From Hongsoonwoonella zoysiae (GTDB taxonomy: Bacteria > Pseudomonadota > Alphaproteobacteria > Rhizobiales > Stappiaceae), in contig NZ_JABRXF010000001.1 of NCBI RefSeq assembly GCF_013266695.1, positions 933,236-997,235 of the forward strand: a stretch of 64,000 bases of DNA, given 5' to 3'. Both the position numbers and the translations under genes were made by a program. Below the pieces are notes generated by a model. It saw only the letters and a program-made list of their open reading frames with translations, did not search any database and was not told where the DNA came from. The stretch's first letter is position 1, and each line of letters starts with the position of its first letter. Shown here one piece after another: positions 1 to 8,281 of the stretch.

Positions 1-316
1 TCGCAGCGCCGAAGACCATCCCTGCGAACTTCAGATCCTTGAGAATATCGATGAAATTCTCGTCGACGCTTGCAGGAGGTGCGGGCGGCAATGTCGCAAC
101 ATTGCCGGAGATACCCGACGCCCAAAGGTAAGGTGCGAAGGTGAAGGTCCAACCGGTATCGACCTCTACTGCGGCAGGCGGCGGAGCCGGCTCCGCCGCG
201 GGAAGATCGGCAGCTTGGGCAAAGCCTGTTAAAACCGTTAAGGTGAGGCTAACCACCGAGCAGGCGAAAACTCCATATCGAAAAAAATTTTTAAACGGAA
301 TAACTTTCATCGCCAT
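1..316 (-). CDS. Secreted outer-membrane-type protein, N-terminal part
   Basis: The gene is cut by the left edge; about 105 codons are visible. The product starts MAMKVIPF or, two codons later, MKVIPF. A hydrophobic signal sequence ends near FAQAA, then comes a Pro/Ala-rich linker and a segment reading GWTFTFAPYLWASGISGNVA. That phrase resembles rhizobial secreted proteins usually annotated as outer membrane or beta-barrel hypotheticals. Only the N-terminus is present, so I assign export and a probable outer-membrane location but no function. The coding frame runs leftward out of the window without a stop. Confidence 0.6.
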   Translation of the reverse strand, partial: MAMKVIPFKNFFRYGVFACSVVSLTLTVLTGFAQAADLPAAEPAPPPAAVEVDTGWTFTFAPYLWASGISGNVATLPPAPPASVDENFIDILKDLKFAGMVFGAA

Positions 317-750
317 ACCTTCCGTTGCGTATATGATAGGATACGCTCGAAAAATAAGGATTGATGTAACGTAAAAGATACACTATCGCGAGGATGTGAC
401 ATTGCTGTCATCACGGTAAATGAGTATCCCATCTCACTTGCGATTGCCCAAATCTTGCAAGCAAGACCGGAAGAGCGCACATTTCGCCCAACGTGCAATA
501 TTGGGTCTTCCTTTCCGAGGAATAGTTTCAGATCGTTCATTGGCCGCGCGGCATTAGCCTTAAAATAAAAATTCTCTCAATATCAAAGCCTTCCGTGTGG
601 CTCGCAGTGCCCAGTATCAGTTCGGATAACCTTGCAGCCAAGCCCGGCCCGGACTACACGGGATGAGGTCTCGCGGGAACATAAACTGGCATGCCGAGCG
701 CCGAGACCCAGAAACGCATCGGTCAGCATGGACTGCTGCTTTCCCAACCC
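317..750. other. Intergenic region
   Basis: No convincing gene. A 77-codon minus-strand frame (307-540) overlaps the start of the neighbouring secreted protein and has no recognisable features. The AT-rich stretch around 330-420 probably holds the promoter of the leftward gene. I see no clear hairpin terminator for the cyclase that ends at 751. Confidence 0.4.
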
Positions 751-1788
751 CTATAGCTCGTCGCTGCCGACGAGTTCGAAGATCGTTTTTTCGCTGAAGC
801 CCCTGATTTTTGCCGGGCCGATTTCCTTCACGACGAAGCTGCGGTCCAAAAGCATGCGGAATTCCTCGTGCAGGAGGATCTGCATGGGGTCGGCGAGCGC
901 TTCCAGCCTTGCGGCCAAATTCATTCCGGGCCCGAACAGGTCGTAAACGTATTTCTGCACGCCGACAATCGACCCGACGACCGGGGCGGTCGCAAGGCCC
1001 ATTCGGCATCGCCATGTCTGATGATGGGTCACGTTTCGCCGGTCGAGGAAGTGCAGGATCCGCAAGGCCACGGCGGCGATGTTGCTGGCGTGATCCGGCG
1101 AGGCTTCGGAAATTCCGGAAACCGCGATATAGGCATCGCCCACCGTCTTTAGCCGTTCGCAACCGAACTGTTCCACGATCCGGTCGAACGAGGTGAAGAT
1201 GTCGTTGAGTTCCGATATCAGCGCCGGCGGATCCTCGGTTACGGCCATGTCCGTGAAACCGGCGAAATCCAGCATCAGAATTGAGACATTGTCGTAGCGC
1301 TGCGGCGCGGTGACGCCAAACTGTTTCCATTCGTCGTAGATCGTCTTCGGCATAATGTTGAGAAGAACCTTCTCCACGCGTTCCTTCTCGCGGCGAAGCT
1401 CACGGTTCTGCTTTTCGACCATGCTGGAGTACGACTGGATCATGTACTCCATTTCCTTGATCTTCGTGACGTTCTGGCATTCGACCATGAGGACGTCGAG
1501 ATCGTTGCGGCTGTGTCGGCTTATCTTCGCGGTCAGGCTGATCTTGCGTTTGCCCGATGGCGCGGCGGCATCCAGCAGGTAAGGTTTTTCGGCAGCGAGG
1601 CGCTGCTGTAGCCGCTCCACATCAAATTCGGGAAAGACTTCCTTGAGGGTCGTCGTTTTCCCGGATTTGCCGAACCAGTCGTCCCAGCAGTCATTCGTGA
1701 CAAGCACCTCGAAGGTTTCGGCATCGGCAACGGCCAGACCCACGCCGATGGACTTCAACAGAAGTTCGTTGAAACGTTCCAGGTTCAT
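751..1788 (-). CDS. PAS-like domain class III adenylate cyclase
   Basis: The 345-residue product has an N-terminal PAS-like sensor region (about 1-110), a short coiled coil (about 112-142) and a class III cyclase catalytic domain (about 160-340). All key catalytic residues are visible: metal aspartates D174 (LDFAGF) and D218 (KTVGD), adenine-selecting K214 and D283, and transition-state N290 and R294 (MNLAARLE). This set predicts ATP as substrate and cAMP as product. I chose the MNLERF start because the longer frame would run 85 bp into the upstream globin gene. The globin gene ends 31 bp upstream, so the two are probably co-transcribed. There is no membrane segment, so it should be cytosolic. 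Confidence 0.87.
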   Translation of the reverse strand: MNLERFNELLLKSIGVGLAVADAETFEVLVTNDCWDDWFGKSGKTTTLKEVFPEFDVERLQQRLAAEKPYLLDAAAPSGKRKISLTAKISRHSRNDLDVLMVECQNVTKIKEMEYMIQSYSSMVEKQNRELRREKERVEKVLLNIMPKTIYDEWKQFGVTAPQRYDNVSILMLDFAGFTDMAVTEDPPALISELNDIFTSFDRIVEQFGCERLKTVGDAYIAVSGISEASPDHASNIAAVALRILHFLDRRNVTHHQTWRCRMGLATAPVVGSIVGVQKYVYDLFGPGMNLAARLEALADPMQILLHEEFRMLLDRSFVVKEIGPAKIRGFSEKTIFELVGSDEL

Positions 1789-1819
1789 GTCCGGCTCCGC
1801 CAGAGATCGCCGCGGCCGG

Positions 1820-2179
1820 TCATGGGTGCACCACCATCCGCCGCCGGCGCCTGAATTCCTGCAGGACGGAAGCCACATCTTCCGGTGTGCAGTCGAAGTC
1901 TTCAAGCGCTTCCTGCAGGACGCTCGCCATCTCCTCGAATGCTTCCTCGGTGATCCTGAGCGGTTCGTGAATGCGCTGCAAGGTGGCGTCGTCGTAACTG
2001 GCTGGCCCGCCCATCAGGCTTGCCATGAACTTGGTTTGATGGTCGATCAGACGGCCCATCTCCACGTCTTCGAAATATTTCGCAAGGTTTTCCGATTCCT
2101 CTACCTTGTAATAGAAGTTCAGTACGATCCTGCTCACCGGAGCGAAGCCACCCAGGCGTTCGAAAAGCGATAACGCCAT
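1820..2179 (-). CDS. Truncated haemoglobin (group I-like)
   Basis: The product is 119 residues, the usual size for a single-domain truncated globin. It has the FERLGG start, a tyrosine pair in NFYYKV (B10 region), the segment DHQTKFMASLMGGP, and a proximal-histidine region IHEPLRITEEAFEEM typical of group I trHb. It is expected to bind haem and a diatomic gas (O2, NO or CO). The ATG at 2179 is preceded by AAGGAGG at good spacing, which decides the start. It lies directly upstream of the PAS-adenylate cyclase on the same strand, suggesting the globin supplies a gas or redox signal to the cyclase, or protects it. That link is inference. Confidence 0.87.
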   Translation of the reverse strand: MALSLFERLGGFAPVSRIVLNFYYKVEESENLAKYFEDVEMGRLIDHQTKFMASLMGGPASYDDATLQRIHEPLRITEEAFEEMASVLQEALEDFDCTPEDVASVLQEFRRRRRMVVHP

Positions 2180-2488
2180 ATTCCGCGCCTCCTTCACCCG
2201 CTGGTTCCGGCCTGCGGGCGTTCCTTTGTATTTTCATGCCGATAGCTGGAAAATAACGATACGTCAGTATTAAGGATTCTGCCATAGTCGCGTCGGAGAA
2301 ATGCTAAAGCCCAGCCGAACAAAGCCGTATTGCGGCAGTGAACGGAGTGGAACCGGACAAGAACCGTCCCAGTTTCTTCTTCCGCGTCGGGAATTACCGA
2401 AAGTGGCGCGATCCTGTCTGCATAAGCCTCGAAAAATCTACGAATGGTCTTAGAATTCGCCGGTCGGCTTCGGGTGGATCAATCGGAC

Positions 2489-3253
2489 ATGCTGGATCGC
2501 TTGAAAGGCAGGGTTATCCTGATTTCGGGTGGTGCGTCGGGCATCGGCGCGGCATGCGCTTTGCGCTGCGCGGACGAAGGGGGCTTCGTGGTCCTTGCCG
2601 ATGTCAACCTGGAGGCGGCTGAGGAAACGGCTTTCGAAATCGGCCCGCAGGCGATTGCGATGCCGCTGGATGTGCGCAACGAGGACAACTGGATCGCGGT
2701 CTTCGACGAGATCGAGGACAGCCACGGGAGACTGGACGGGCTCGTCAACGGCGCGGGCTGCCTGGAGGCTGGAACCGTCGAGGAGACGGATTTCGACATG
2801 TGGCGAAGGGTTATTGCCGTCAACCTCGACGGGACTTTCCTGGGCTGCAAGCATGCGATTCCACTGATGCAGGACACGGGCGGCGGCTCGATCGTCAACA
2901 TGAGCTCGGTTTCCGGCCTGATCGGCGGGTATAATCTCGCCGCCTACAATGCTTCGAAGGGCGGCGTGCGCCTGCTTACGAAGTCCGTCGCGCTGTATTG
3001 CGCCAGATGCAAGAACGGCGTGCGCTGCAACTCCGTCCACCCGGCCTTCGTGGATACGCCGATGGTTGACGATCTGATCGACGGCGCGGAAGATCCTGTG
3101 CGCGCCCGCGCGTCTCTCGAGCGGCAGATCCCGCTTGGCCGTATTGCCAGGCCGGAGGAAATCGCGGCCATGGTCGCTTATCTCCTGTCGCCGGAATCCG
3201 CCTTCGTGACCGGTTCGGAAATGGTGATCGATGGAGGCGTTACCGCGCGATGA
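2489..3253 (+). CDS. SDR family oxidoreductase
   Basis: Classical short-chain dehydrogenase/reductase of about 254 residues. It has the cofactor glycine motif GGASGIG near the N-terminus, NGAG where most members have NNAG, a catalytic Ser in MSSVSG and the YNASK Tyr/Lys pair, and ends with the family sequence GSEMVIDGGVTAR. It should act as an NAD(P)-dependent alcohol dehydrogenase or ketoreductase on an unknown substrate. The start at MLDRLKG follows family alignment; an in-frame ATG at 2444 would add 15 residues without a better ribosome site. Its stop lies 15 bp from that of the convergent glutamate-synthase-family gene. It could serve the nearby TRAP/dehydratase catabolic unit, but nothing proves that. 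Confidence 0.87.
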   Translation: MLDRLKGRVILISGGASGIGAACALRCADEGGFVVLADVNLEAAEETAFEIGPQAIAMPLDVRNEDNWIAVFDEIEDSHGRLDGLVNGAGCLEAGTVEETDFDMWRRVIAVNLDGTFLGCKHAIPLMQDTGGGSIVNMSSVSGLIGGYNLAAYNASKGGVRLLTKSVALYCARCKNGVRCNSVHPAFVDTPMVDDLIDGAEDPVRARASLERQIPLGRIARPEEIAAMVAYLLSPESAFVTGSEMVIDGGVTAR

Positions 3254-3267
3254 GCGGAAGGTCCGCG

Positions 3268-4953
3268 TCAAATACGCTGAAAGCCGGAAAGGCCGGTCGC
3301 ACGATGCGCCTCCGCAACATCCCTCGCCATGGCGAATGTGTCCGGATCTGACGCCTGCCACCACAAATCGTAGGGCGTTTCCTCCGGCGCCTCGACAAGC
3401 TGGTTGATGCCTATGAACGGATAGATCCGGTCGACGGTTCGTGCCTCCGTCGGGCTGATGCGGTGGAAGAAGTGGTGCGGCTCCAGATCGTGAATGCGCT
3501 TCAGCCCCGCGGCGCCCGCGATATGGGTGGCGGCCGCCACCGTCTTGCGGTGGAAGCGCGCGACCTGCACTGCCTTTTCGGCAACGACAAGGCCGCGCTG
3601 TCGGCGCGGGTCCTGCGTCGCGACGCCCGTTGGGCATGTGCCTTCGTGACAGCGCATGGACTGAATGCAGCCGACGGAAAACATGAAGGCGCGCGCGGCA
3701 TTCGCCCAGTCCGCACCCAGCGCGATCGTCTGCGCGATGCCGGTGCCGGAATAGACCTTGCCGGAGGCGCCGAGGCGAATCCTGTCCTTCAGGCCCGAAC
3801 CGACGAGCGCGTTCCGCACGATCACAAGACCGTCGTAAAGCGGCTGGCCGACGTAGTTGGAAAGCTCGACCGGAGCGGCCCCCGTTCCTCCTTCCGCCCC
3901 GTCCACGACAATGAAATCCATATAGATACCCGCCGCCAACATCGCCTTCATGACGGCGAAGACCTCATGTGGATGACCGACACAAAGCTTGATGCCGACA
4001 GGCTTGCCGCCGGAAAGTTCACGCAGGCGGGCGGCGAATTCCACCATCTCGCGAGGTGTTGAAAAAGCGCTGTGCGCCGCCGGGGATATGCAATCTTCGC
4101 CCTCAACCACGCCGCGCGTTTCCGCAATTTCCCGCGTCACCTTTGTGCCCGGCAGGATACCGCCATGGCCGGGCTTCGCGCCCTGGCTAAGCTTTATCTC
4201 GATCATCTTCACTTGATCGTCGCACGCATCCCGGAACCTTTCCGGATCGAAGCTCCCGTCTTTCGCCCGGCAGCCGAAATAGCCCGAGCCGATTTCCCAG
4301 ATCAGGTCGCCGCCGCCCTTGCGGTGGTACGGGCTTATCGACCCCTCGCCCGTGTCATGGGCGAAGCCGCCCATGCGCGCGCCCGTGTTCAAGGCCTCAA
4401 TGGCGCGTGCCGACAATGAGCCGAAGCTCATCGCCGAGATGTTGAGAATCGAGGATGAATAAGGCTTTGCGCATTGCGGCCCGCCGATCTCGAAGCGCGG
4501 ATCCTCGCTTTCCGGCTCGACCGGCGCCATGGAATGGGCGAGCCAGCGGTATTCCGACTGGTAGACGTCCAGCTCCGTCCCGAACGGGTGGTTGTCCTCC
4601 TCGTCGCGAGCGCGCTCGTAGACGAGACTGCGCTGATCCTGATTGAAGGGGCGTCCTTCAAGGTCACCTTCCACGATATAGGAGCGCAAGTAAGGTCTGA
4701 GCGCCTGAAACAGATAGCGGATCCAGCCCGTGACCGGATAATTGCGCAAGACCGCATAGCCGCTTTGCCGCACGTCGTGCAGCGCAACCGCAAGGACCGC
4801 GAGGCATACGAGAAACCCGATCCACCAGCCGCTATCGAAAAAGCCGGCGATCATAAACACGACGCCAGCCGTAATAGCGGCGAGCGGGGCGATGCCGCGC
4901 CACATGCCGTTCCGTCCGGAAAAGGCGGCAAGCACGCTTTCGGGGTCGTTCAT
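3268..4953 (-). CDS. FMN-binding glutamate synthase family protein
   Basis: The 561-residue product has two hydrophobic N-terminal segments (about residues 18-60) and then the FMN-binding TIM barrel of the glutamate synthase large-subunit central domain. Visible signatures include ILNISAMSFGSLS, KPGHGG, VVDGAEGGTGAAP and CX5CX4C (CIQSMRCHEGTC), the 3Fe-4S ligand pattern of GltB. It lacks the glutaminase and C-terminal GltB domains, so it belongs to the stand-alone GltB2-like group whose reaction is not well defined. The membrane segments suggest anchoring. I start at MNDPES; the upstream 19 codons look untranslated. It ends close to the convergent SDR gene. Confidence 0.85.
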   Translation of the reverse strand: MNDPESVLAAFSGRNGMWRGIAPLAAITAGVVFMIAGFFDSGWWIGFLVCLAVLAVALHDVRQSGYAVLRNYPVTGWIRYLFQALRPYLRSYIVEGDLEGRPFNQDQRSLVYERARDEEDNHPFGTELDVYQSEYRWLAHSMAPVEPESEDPRFEIGGPQCAKPYSSSILNISAMSFGSLSARAIEALNTGARMGGFAHDTGEGSISPYHRKGGGDLIWEIGSGYFGCRAKDGSFDPERFRDACDDQVKMIEIKLSQGAKPGHGGILPGTKVTREIAETRGVVEGEDCISPAAHSAFSTPREMVEFAARLRELSGGKPVGIKLCVGHPHEVFAVMKAMLAAGIYMDFIVVDGAEGGTGAAPVELSNYVGQPLYDGLVIVRNALVGSGLKDRIRLGASGKVYSGTGIAQTIALGADWANAARAFMFSVGCIQSMRCHEGTCPTGVATQDPRRQRGLVVAEKAVQVARFHRKTVAAATHIAGAAGLKRIHDLEPHHFFHRISPTEARTVDRIYPFIGINQLVEAPEETPYDLWWQASDPDTFAMARDVAEAHRATGLSGFQRI

Positions 4954-5064
4954 CGGCGGTCCGTCCCTTGTGACTGCGTGGCGATTCAAACGCACGCGGC
5001 CATTAGACACAAGAAAACCTTGCGTAAGGGTTGCGTGGCGCGAGGGGAGATCAAACGCGGCGCG

Positions 5065-6267
5065 TCAGTCGAGCCTGCCGCTGAGCCGCCTTTTCAGGTC
5101 GGGGCGCTCGAAAACGTCATCGCGGAAGTCTACGCCATGGCCGGGCGCTTCCGGGATCGTGATGAAGCCCTTTTCGACCGTCGGAAGGCCGGTCGCCACT
5201 TCCGTGTACCAGCCGGTGTAAAGCGCGCGCACGGATTCCTGAATGAGCGCGTTCGCCGCATGGAGCGAAAGCTGGCAGGACGCGGCGTAGACCACCGGCC
5301 CGGTGCAATCGTGCGGGGCGATGGGCACCTTGTAGGCTTCCGCCATGCCGGCGATCTTGCGGGCTTGCGTAATCCCGCCGCACCACGAAAGGTCGAGCAT
5401 GACCACGCCCGCCGCCCCGCTTTCCAGATATTCCCGGAAGGCGTGCGTATAGGCCAGCGTTTCCGATGCGCAGACGAAGGCTTCCGTTGAGGCGGCGTAG
5501 TCCTTGAGGTCCGCAATGTTGTCGAGGCGGAACGGATCCTCGTGCCAATAGGTCTTGAAGGGGGCAAGCTCACGGGCAAGCTTCTTCGCCATGGGCAGGG
5601 ACCAGAGCGAGTGGAATTCGACCATGATGTCCATGGCCTCGCCCACCGCCTCGCGGATCTGCTCGAAGGGTTTTAGAGCCCCTCTTAGTTCATCGGGCGA
5701 AATATCCCAGCCGCCGCTTCGCTCCGCCGCGATGTCGAACGGCCAGATCTTCATGGCCGTGATGCCCTCGTCGAGAAGGGATTTCGCGAGGGTGCCCGCA
5801 TCCGTCAGGAAAGCTTCAAGATCTTCGTAAGGGCCGTCCGTTTCGCCGGCGTGCCAGTTGGCGACGGTCTGTGCGCTTGCGTCACGCACGTATTTGTAGC
5901 CCGCGCAGGTGTTGTAGGTGCGGATCGCATCTCGCGATCTTCCGCCCAGCATGTCGGCGATGGGGCGCCCATGCGCCTTGCCGAAGATATCCCAAAGAGC
6001 GATGTCGACCGCCGAATAGGCGCGGGTCTCGACGCCCGCGCCGCGCCAGCCGAGATAATCCGTCATCTCGTTGGCGCGCGCCTGGATGGCGAGTGCATCG
6101 CGCCCGATCAGCTTGGGGGCGCACCAGTCGTGGATATAGGCCTCGACCGCGCTTGCGCCGAAGAAGGTTTCGCCAAGGCCAAAGATCCCGGCATCGGTTG
6201 CGATCCGCACCCAGACGAGGTTTGGAAACTCGTCGAGGCGGATCGTTTCGACGCCGGTGATCTTCAT
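5065..6267 (-). CDS. Mandelate racemase / muconate lactonizing enzyme family dehydratase
   Basis: A 400-residue enolase-superfamily enzyme. Visible parts are the N-terminal capping domain, the barrel lysine in AMKIWPFD, acidic metal ligands in MVEFHS, YWHEDP and CASETL, and a catalytic-type histidine in APHDCTGP. These fit acid-sugar dehydratases or racemases that abstract the proton next to a carboxylate with Mg2+. The exact substrate cannot be read. It starts 3 bp after the dctM stop, so it is the last gene of the TRAP operon and probably acts on the imported sugar acid or related compound. Cytosolic, with no signal sequence. Confidence 0.88.
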   Translation of the reverse strand: MKITGVETIRLDEFPNLVWVRIATDAGIFGLGETFFGASAVEAYIHDWCAPKLIGRDALAIQARANEMTDYLGWRGAGVETRAYSAVDIALWDIFGKAHGRPIADMLGGRSRDAIRTYNTCAGYKYVRDASAQTVANWHAGETDGPYEDLEAFLTDAGTLAKSLLDEGITAMKIWPFDIAAERSGGWDISPDELRGALKPFEQIREAVGEAMDIMVEFHSLWSLPMAKKLARELAPFKTYWHEDPFRLDNIADLKDYAASTEAFVCASETLAYTHAFREYLESGAAGVVMLDLSWCGGITQARKIAGMAEAYKVPIAPHDCTGPVVYAASCQLSLHAANALIQESVRALYTGWYTEVATGLPTVEKGFITIPEAPGHGVDFRDDVFERPDLKRRLSGRLD

Positions 6268-6270
6268 CGC

Positions 6271-7596
6271 TTACCGCCCTGTTATGCCCGGGAAGACGAT
6301 GAGGATAGCCACGGCCAGTACCTGCAGGCAAATGAAAGGCCAAAGCGACTTGAAAATGTCGCCGAGCGAGATGTTCGCCGGGGCGACGCTCTTCAGGTAA
6401 AAGGCCGCCGGCCCGAAAGGCGGCGACAGGAACGAGACCTGCATGTTCATGCAGAAGAGTACCCCGAACCAGACCGGATCGAAACCGAGCTGCGTGATGA
6501 TGGGCACGAAGATCGGCATGGTGAGAAGTGCGATGCCCACCCAGTCGAGGAACATGCCGAGCACGAAGAGCACGAGCATCATGAAGAGCAGGACGACCGT
6601 GGGATTGTCGGACAGCCCGGTGAAGAGGCCGGAGACGAACTGTATGCCGCCCATCAGGTTGAATACGCCGACGAGCGCGCTCGCGCCGATGCCGATCCAC
6701 ACGATCATGCCGCAGGTGGCAAGGGTCTGAAGGGCCGCGTCCTTCATCAGCTTCAAGGAGAACTCGCGCCTGAGGATGGTGGATATGGTCACGCCGAAGA
6801 CGCCGATCGCCGAGGCCTCGGTTACCGATGCGATGCCGCCATAGATGGAGCCAAGCACGAAGGCGACGACCATGAGCGGAAGGACGAGGCCCTTCAGGAG
6901 CACGATCTTTTCGGCGAAGGGAACGTCATCCGGCTCGGGTATCGGGGCGATCGCGGGGTTCAGATAGGAGCGGATGAGAACATAGGCGACGTAAAATCCC
7001 GCCAGCATCAGCCCCGGCGCAAAGGCGGCGGTAAAGAGGTCGCCGATGGAAACATTCGCCGTCAGCCCGTAGATGATGAGCACGATCGACGGCGGCACCA
7101 TGGTGCCGAGCGAGCCGCCGGCGCAAACGACGCCGATGGCGAGATTGCGGTCGTAACCGAGGCGCAACATCTGCGGCAGGGCGATGAGGCCGAGAAGCAC
7201 GACCTCGCCGCCGATGATGCCGCTCATTGCCGCGAGGATGACGGCGACGAAGATCGTCTGGATCGCCACGCCGCCGCGAAGCCGGCCGCCGACGAGGCGC
7301 ATTGCGTCGAAAAGGTCGCGCGCGATGCCCGACCTGTCGAGGATCGCCGCCATCAGCACGAACATTGGCACGGACACGAAAACGAAGGACGACACGAAGG
7401 AGAAGACGCGGCTGGTGATGAGCGGTACGGCGAGAGGGCCGAACCAGCCGAGCGTGAAAATGAGCGCGACGAGAAGCGTGACGAAGGCGAGCGGCATGCC
7501 TGTCAAAAGCAGCGTCAATAGCATGGCGAACATCGCCAGCGTGCCGTACTCGATGCCGAGGTCCTTCAGGCTGAAGCCGAGGTCGAGAAAATCCAT
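6271..7596 (-). CDS. dctM: TRAP transporter large permease DctM
   Basis: A 441-residue polytopic inner-membrane protein with the repeated hydrophobic architecture of DctM, the ion-coupled translocation subunit of tripartite ATP-independent periplasmic transporters. Recognisable segments include LLLTGMPLAFVTLLVALIF near the N-terminus, GIIGGEVVLLGLIALPQML, and VPPSIVLIIYG. It starts 3 bp after the dctQ stop and ends 3 bp before the dehydratase gene, a tight operon. It works with DctQ and the periplasmic protein DctP to import a carboxylate-type substrate using the Na+ gradient. Confidence 0.93.
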   Translation of the reverse strand: MDFLDLGFSLKDLGIEYGTLAMFAMLLTLLLTGMPLAFVTLLVALIFTLGWFGPLAVPLITSRVFSFVSSFVFVSVPMFVLMAAILDRSGIARDLFDAMRLVGGRLRGGVAIQTIFVAVILAAMSGIIGGEVVLLGLIALPQMLRLGYDRNLAIGVVCAGGSLGTMVPPSIVLIIYGLTANVSIGDLFTAAFAPGLMLAGFYVAYVLIRSYLNPAIAPIPEPDDVPFAEKIVLLKGLVLPLMVVAFVLGSIYGGIASVTEASAIGVFGVTISTILRREFSLKLMKDAALQTLATCGMIVWIGIGASALVGVFNLMGGIQFVSGLFTGLSDNPTVVLLFMMLVLFVLGMFLDWVGIALLTMPIFVPIITQLGFDPVWFGVLFCMNMQVSFLSPPFGPAAFYLKSVAPANISLGDIFKSLWPFICLQVLAVAILIVFPGITGR

Positions 7597-7599
7597 GGG

Positions 7600-8199
7600 T
7601 CAGGCTTTTTCTTTTTTCGCGCCCATGCCGCGGGCGTAGTTCCAGGAAAGAACGAGAAACTGAACGGCCATCACGGCCATCACGACCAGCAGGAAGATTT
7701 TCAGCAGCGCCGGCGTCGGCGGGTTCCAGGCGCTTCCGCTCGTCTCGAGCCGGAAGCTGTCGTCCGGCAAGAGAACCGCCTTTTTGACCATCAGCACGCT
7801 CGCGTAGGCGAAGAAAAGCGCCGCCACCATGCAGGCAAGCGAAATGCACACGTCCAGAACACGGCGAACGGGTTTCGGCACGTAGTCGTAAACGAGGACG
7901 ACGCGGATGTGGCTGTCGCGCGCGGCGCTATAGAGGCCGCCGTAGACGAAGGCGATGGCGCAAAGAAAGATCGTGGTCTCATGCGCCCAGATCGTCGGCG
8001 CGTTGAAGGCGTAACGCAGCACCACTTCCATGATCAGGATGGCCATGGCGGCGATGATGCCGAGGGCAAAGACGATACCCAGCCGGTCGATCACCCTGCC
8101 GATCAGGCCTGCCTCGGGCACGGCATGTTTGATCTCGCGCTCGGCGAGGCCTTCGTCCGCTGCCGGGGGTGTTTGCGGATGTGCGTCCGGATCGGTCAT
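7600..8199 (-). CDS. dctQ: TRAP transporter small permease DctQ
   Basis: A 199-residue protein with four predicted membrane segments (for example IVFALGIIAAMAILIMEVVL and VFGG-type loops through RVLDVCISLACMVAALFF), preceded by a charged cytoplasmic N-terminus. Size and topology match DctQ, the small subunit that supports DctM in TRAP transporters. GAGAGGA lies upstream of the ATG. It sits between dctP and dctM; the 82-bp gap on the dctP side holds a strong hairpin followed by a T-run, so dctQM expression may be lower than dctP. Confidence 0.9.
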   Translation of the reverse strand: MTDPDAHPQTPPAADEGLAEREIKHAVPEAGLIGRVIDRLGIVFALGIIAAMAILIMEVVLRYAFNAPTIWAHETTIFLCAIAFVYGGLYSAARDSHIRVVLVYDYVPKPVRRVLDVCISLACMVAALFFAYASVLMVKKAVLLPDDSFRLETSGSAWNPPTPALLKIFLLVVMAVMAVQFLVLSWNYARGMGAKKEKA

Positions 8200-8219
8200 G
8201 GTCGCATCCTCTCTCCGGG

Positions 8220-8251
8220 AAAAAGCCGGCGGCGATGATGCCGCCGCCGGC
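8220..8251 (-). terminator. Terminator-like hairpin between dctP and dctQ
   Basis: On the minus strand a perfect 10-bp stem (GCCGGCGGCG / CGCCGCCGGC, 8225-8234 and 8242-8251) with a 7-nt loop is followed by five T residues. It has the form of an intrinsic terminator but sits inside an operon, 30 bp past the dctP stop, so partial termination is likely. Confidence 0.75.
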
Positions 8252-8281
8252 CTGTCGTCGTCTTTCGGTCGGGGGTCCTGA

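Noticed and set aside
307-540. 77-residue minus-strand frame
   Set aside because: Overlaps the start of the secreted protein and has no features or strong ribosome site.
2450-3637. 395-residue minus-strand frame
   Set aside because: Shadow across the SDR and the glutamate-synthase-family gene.
5851-7521. Long plus-strand open frame (556 residues)
   Set aside because: Antisense shadow of the dehydratase and dctM genes, with very high His/Asp/Glu content typical of antisense reading of GC-rich genes.
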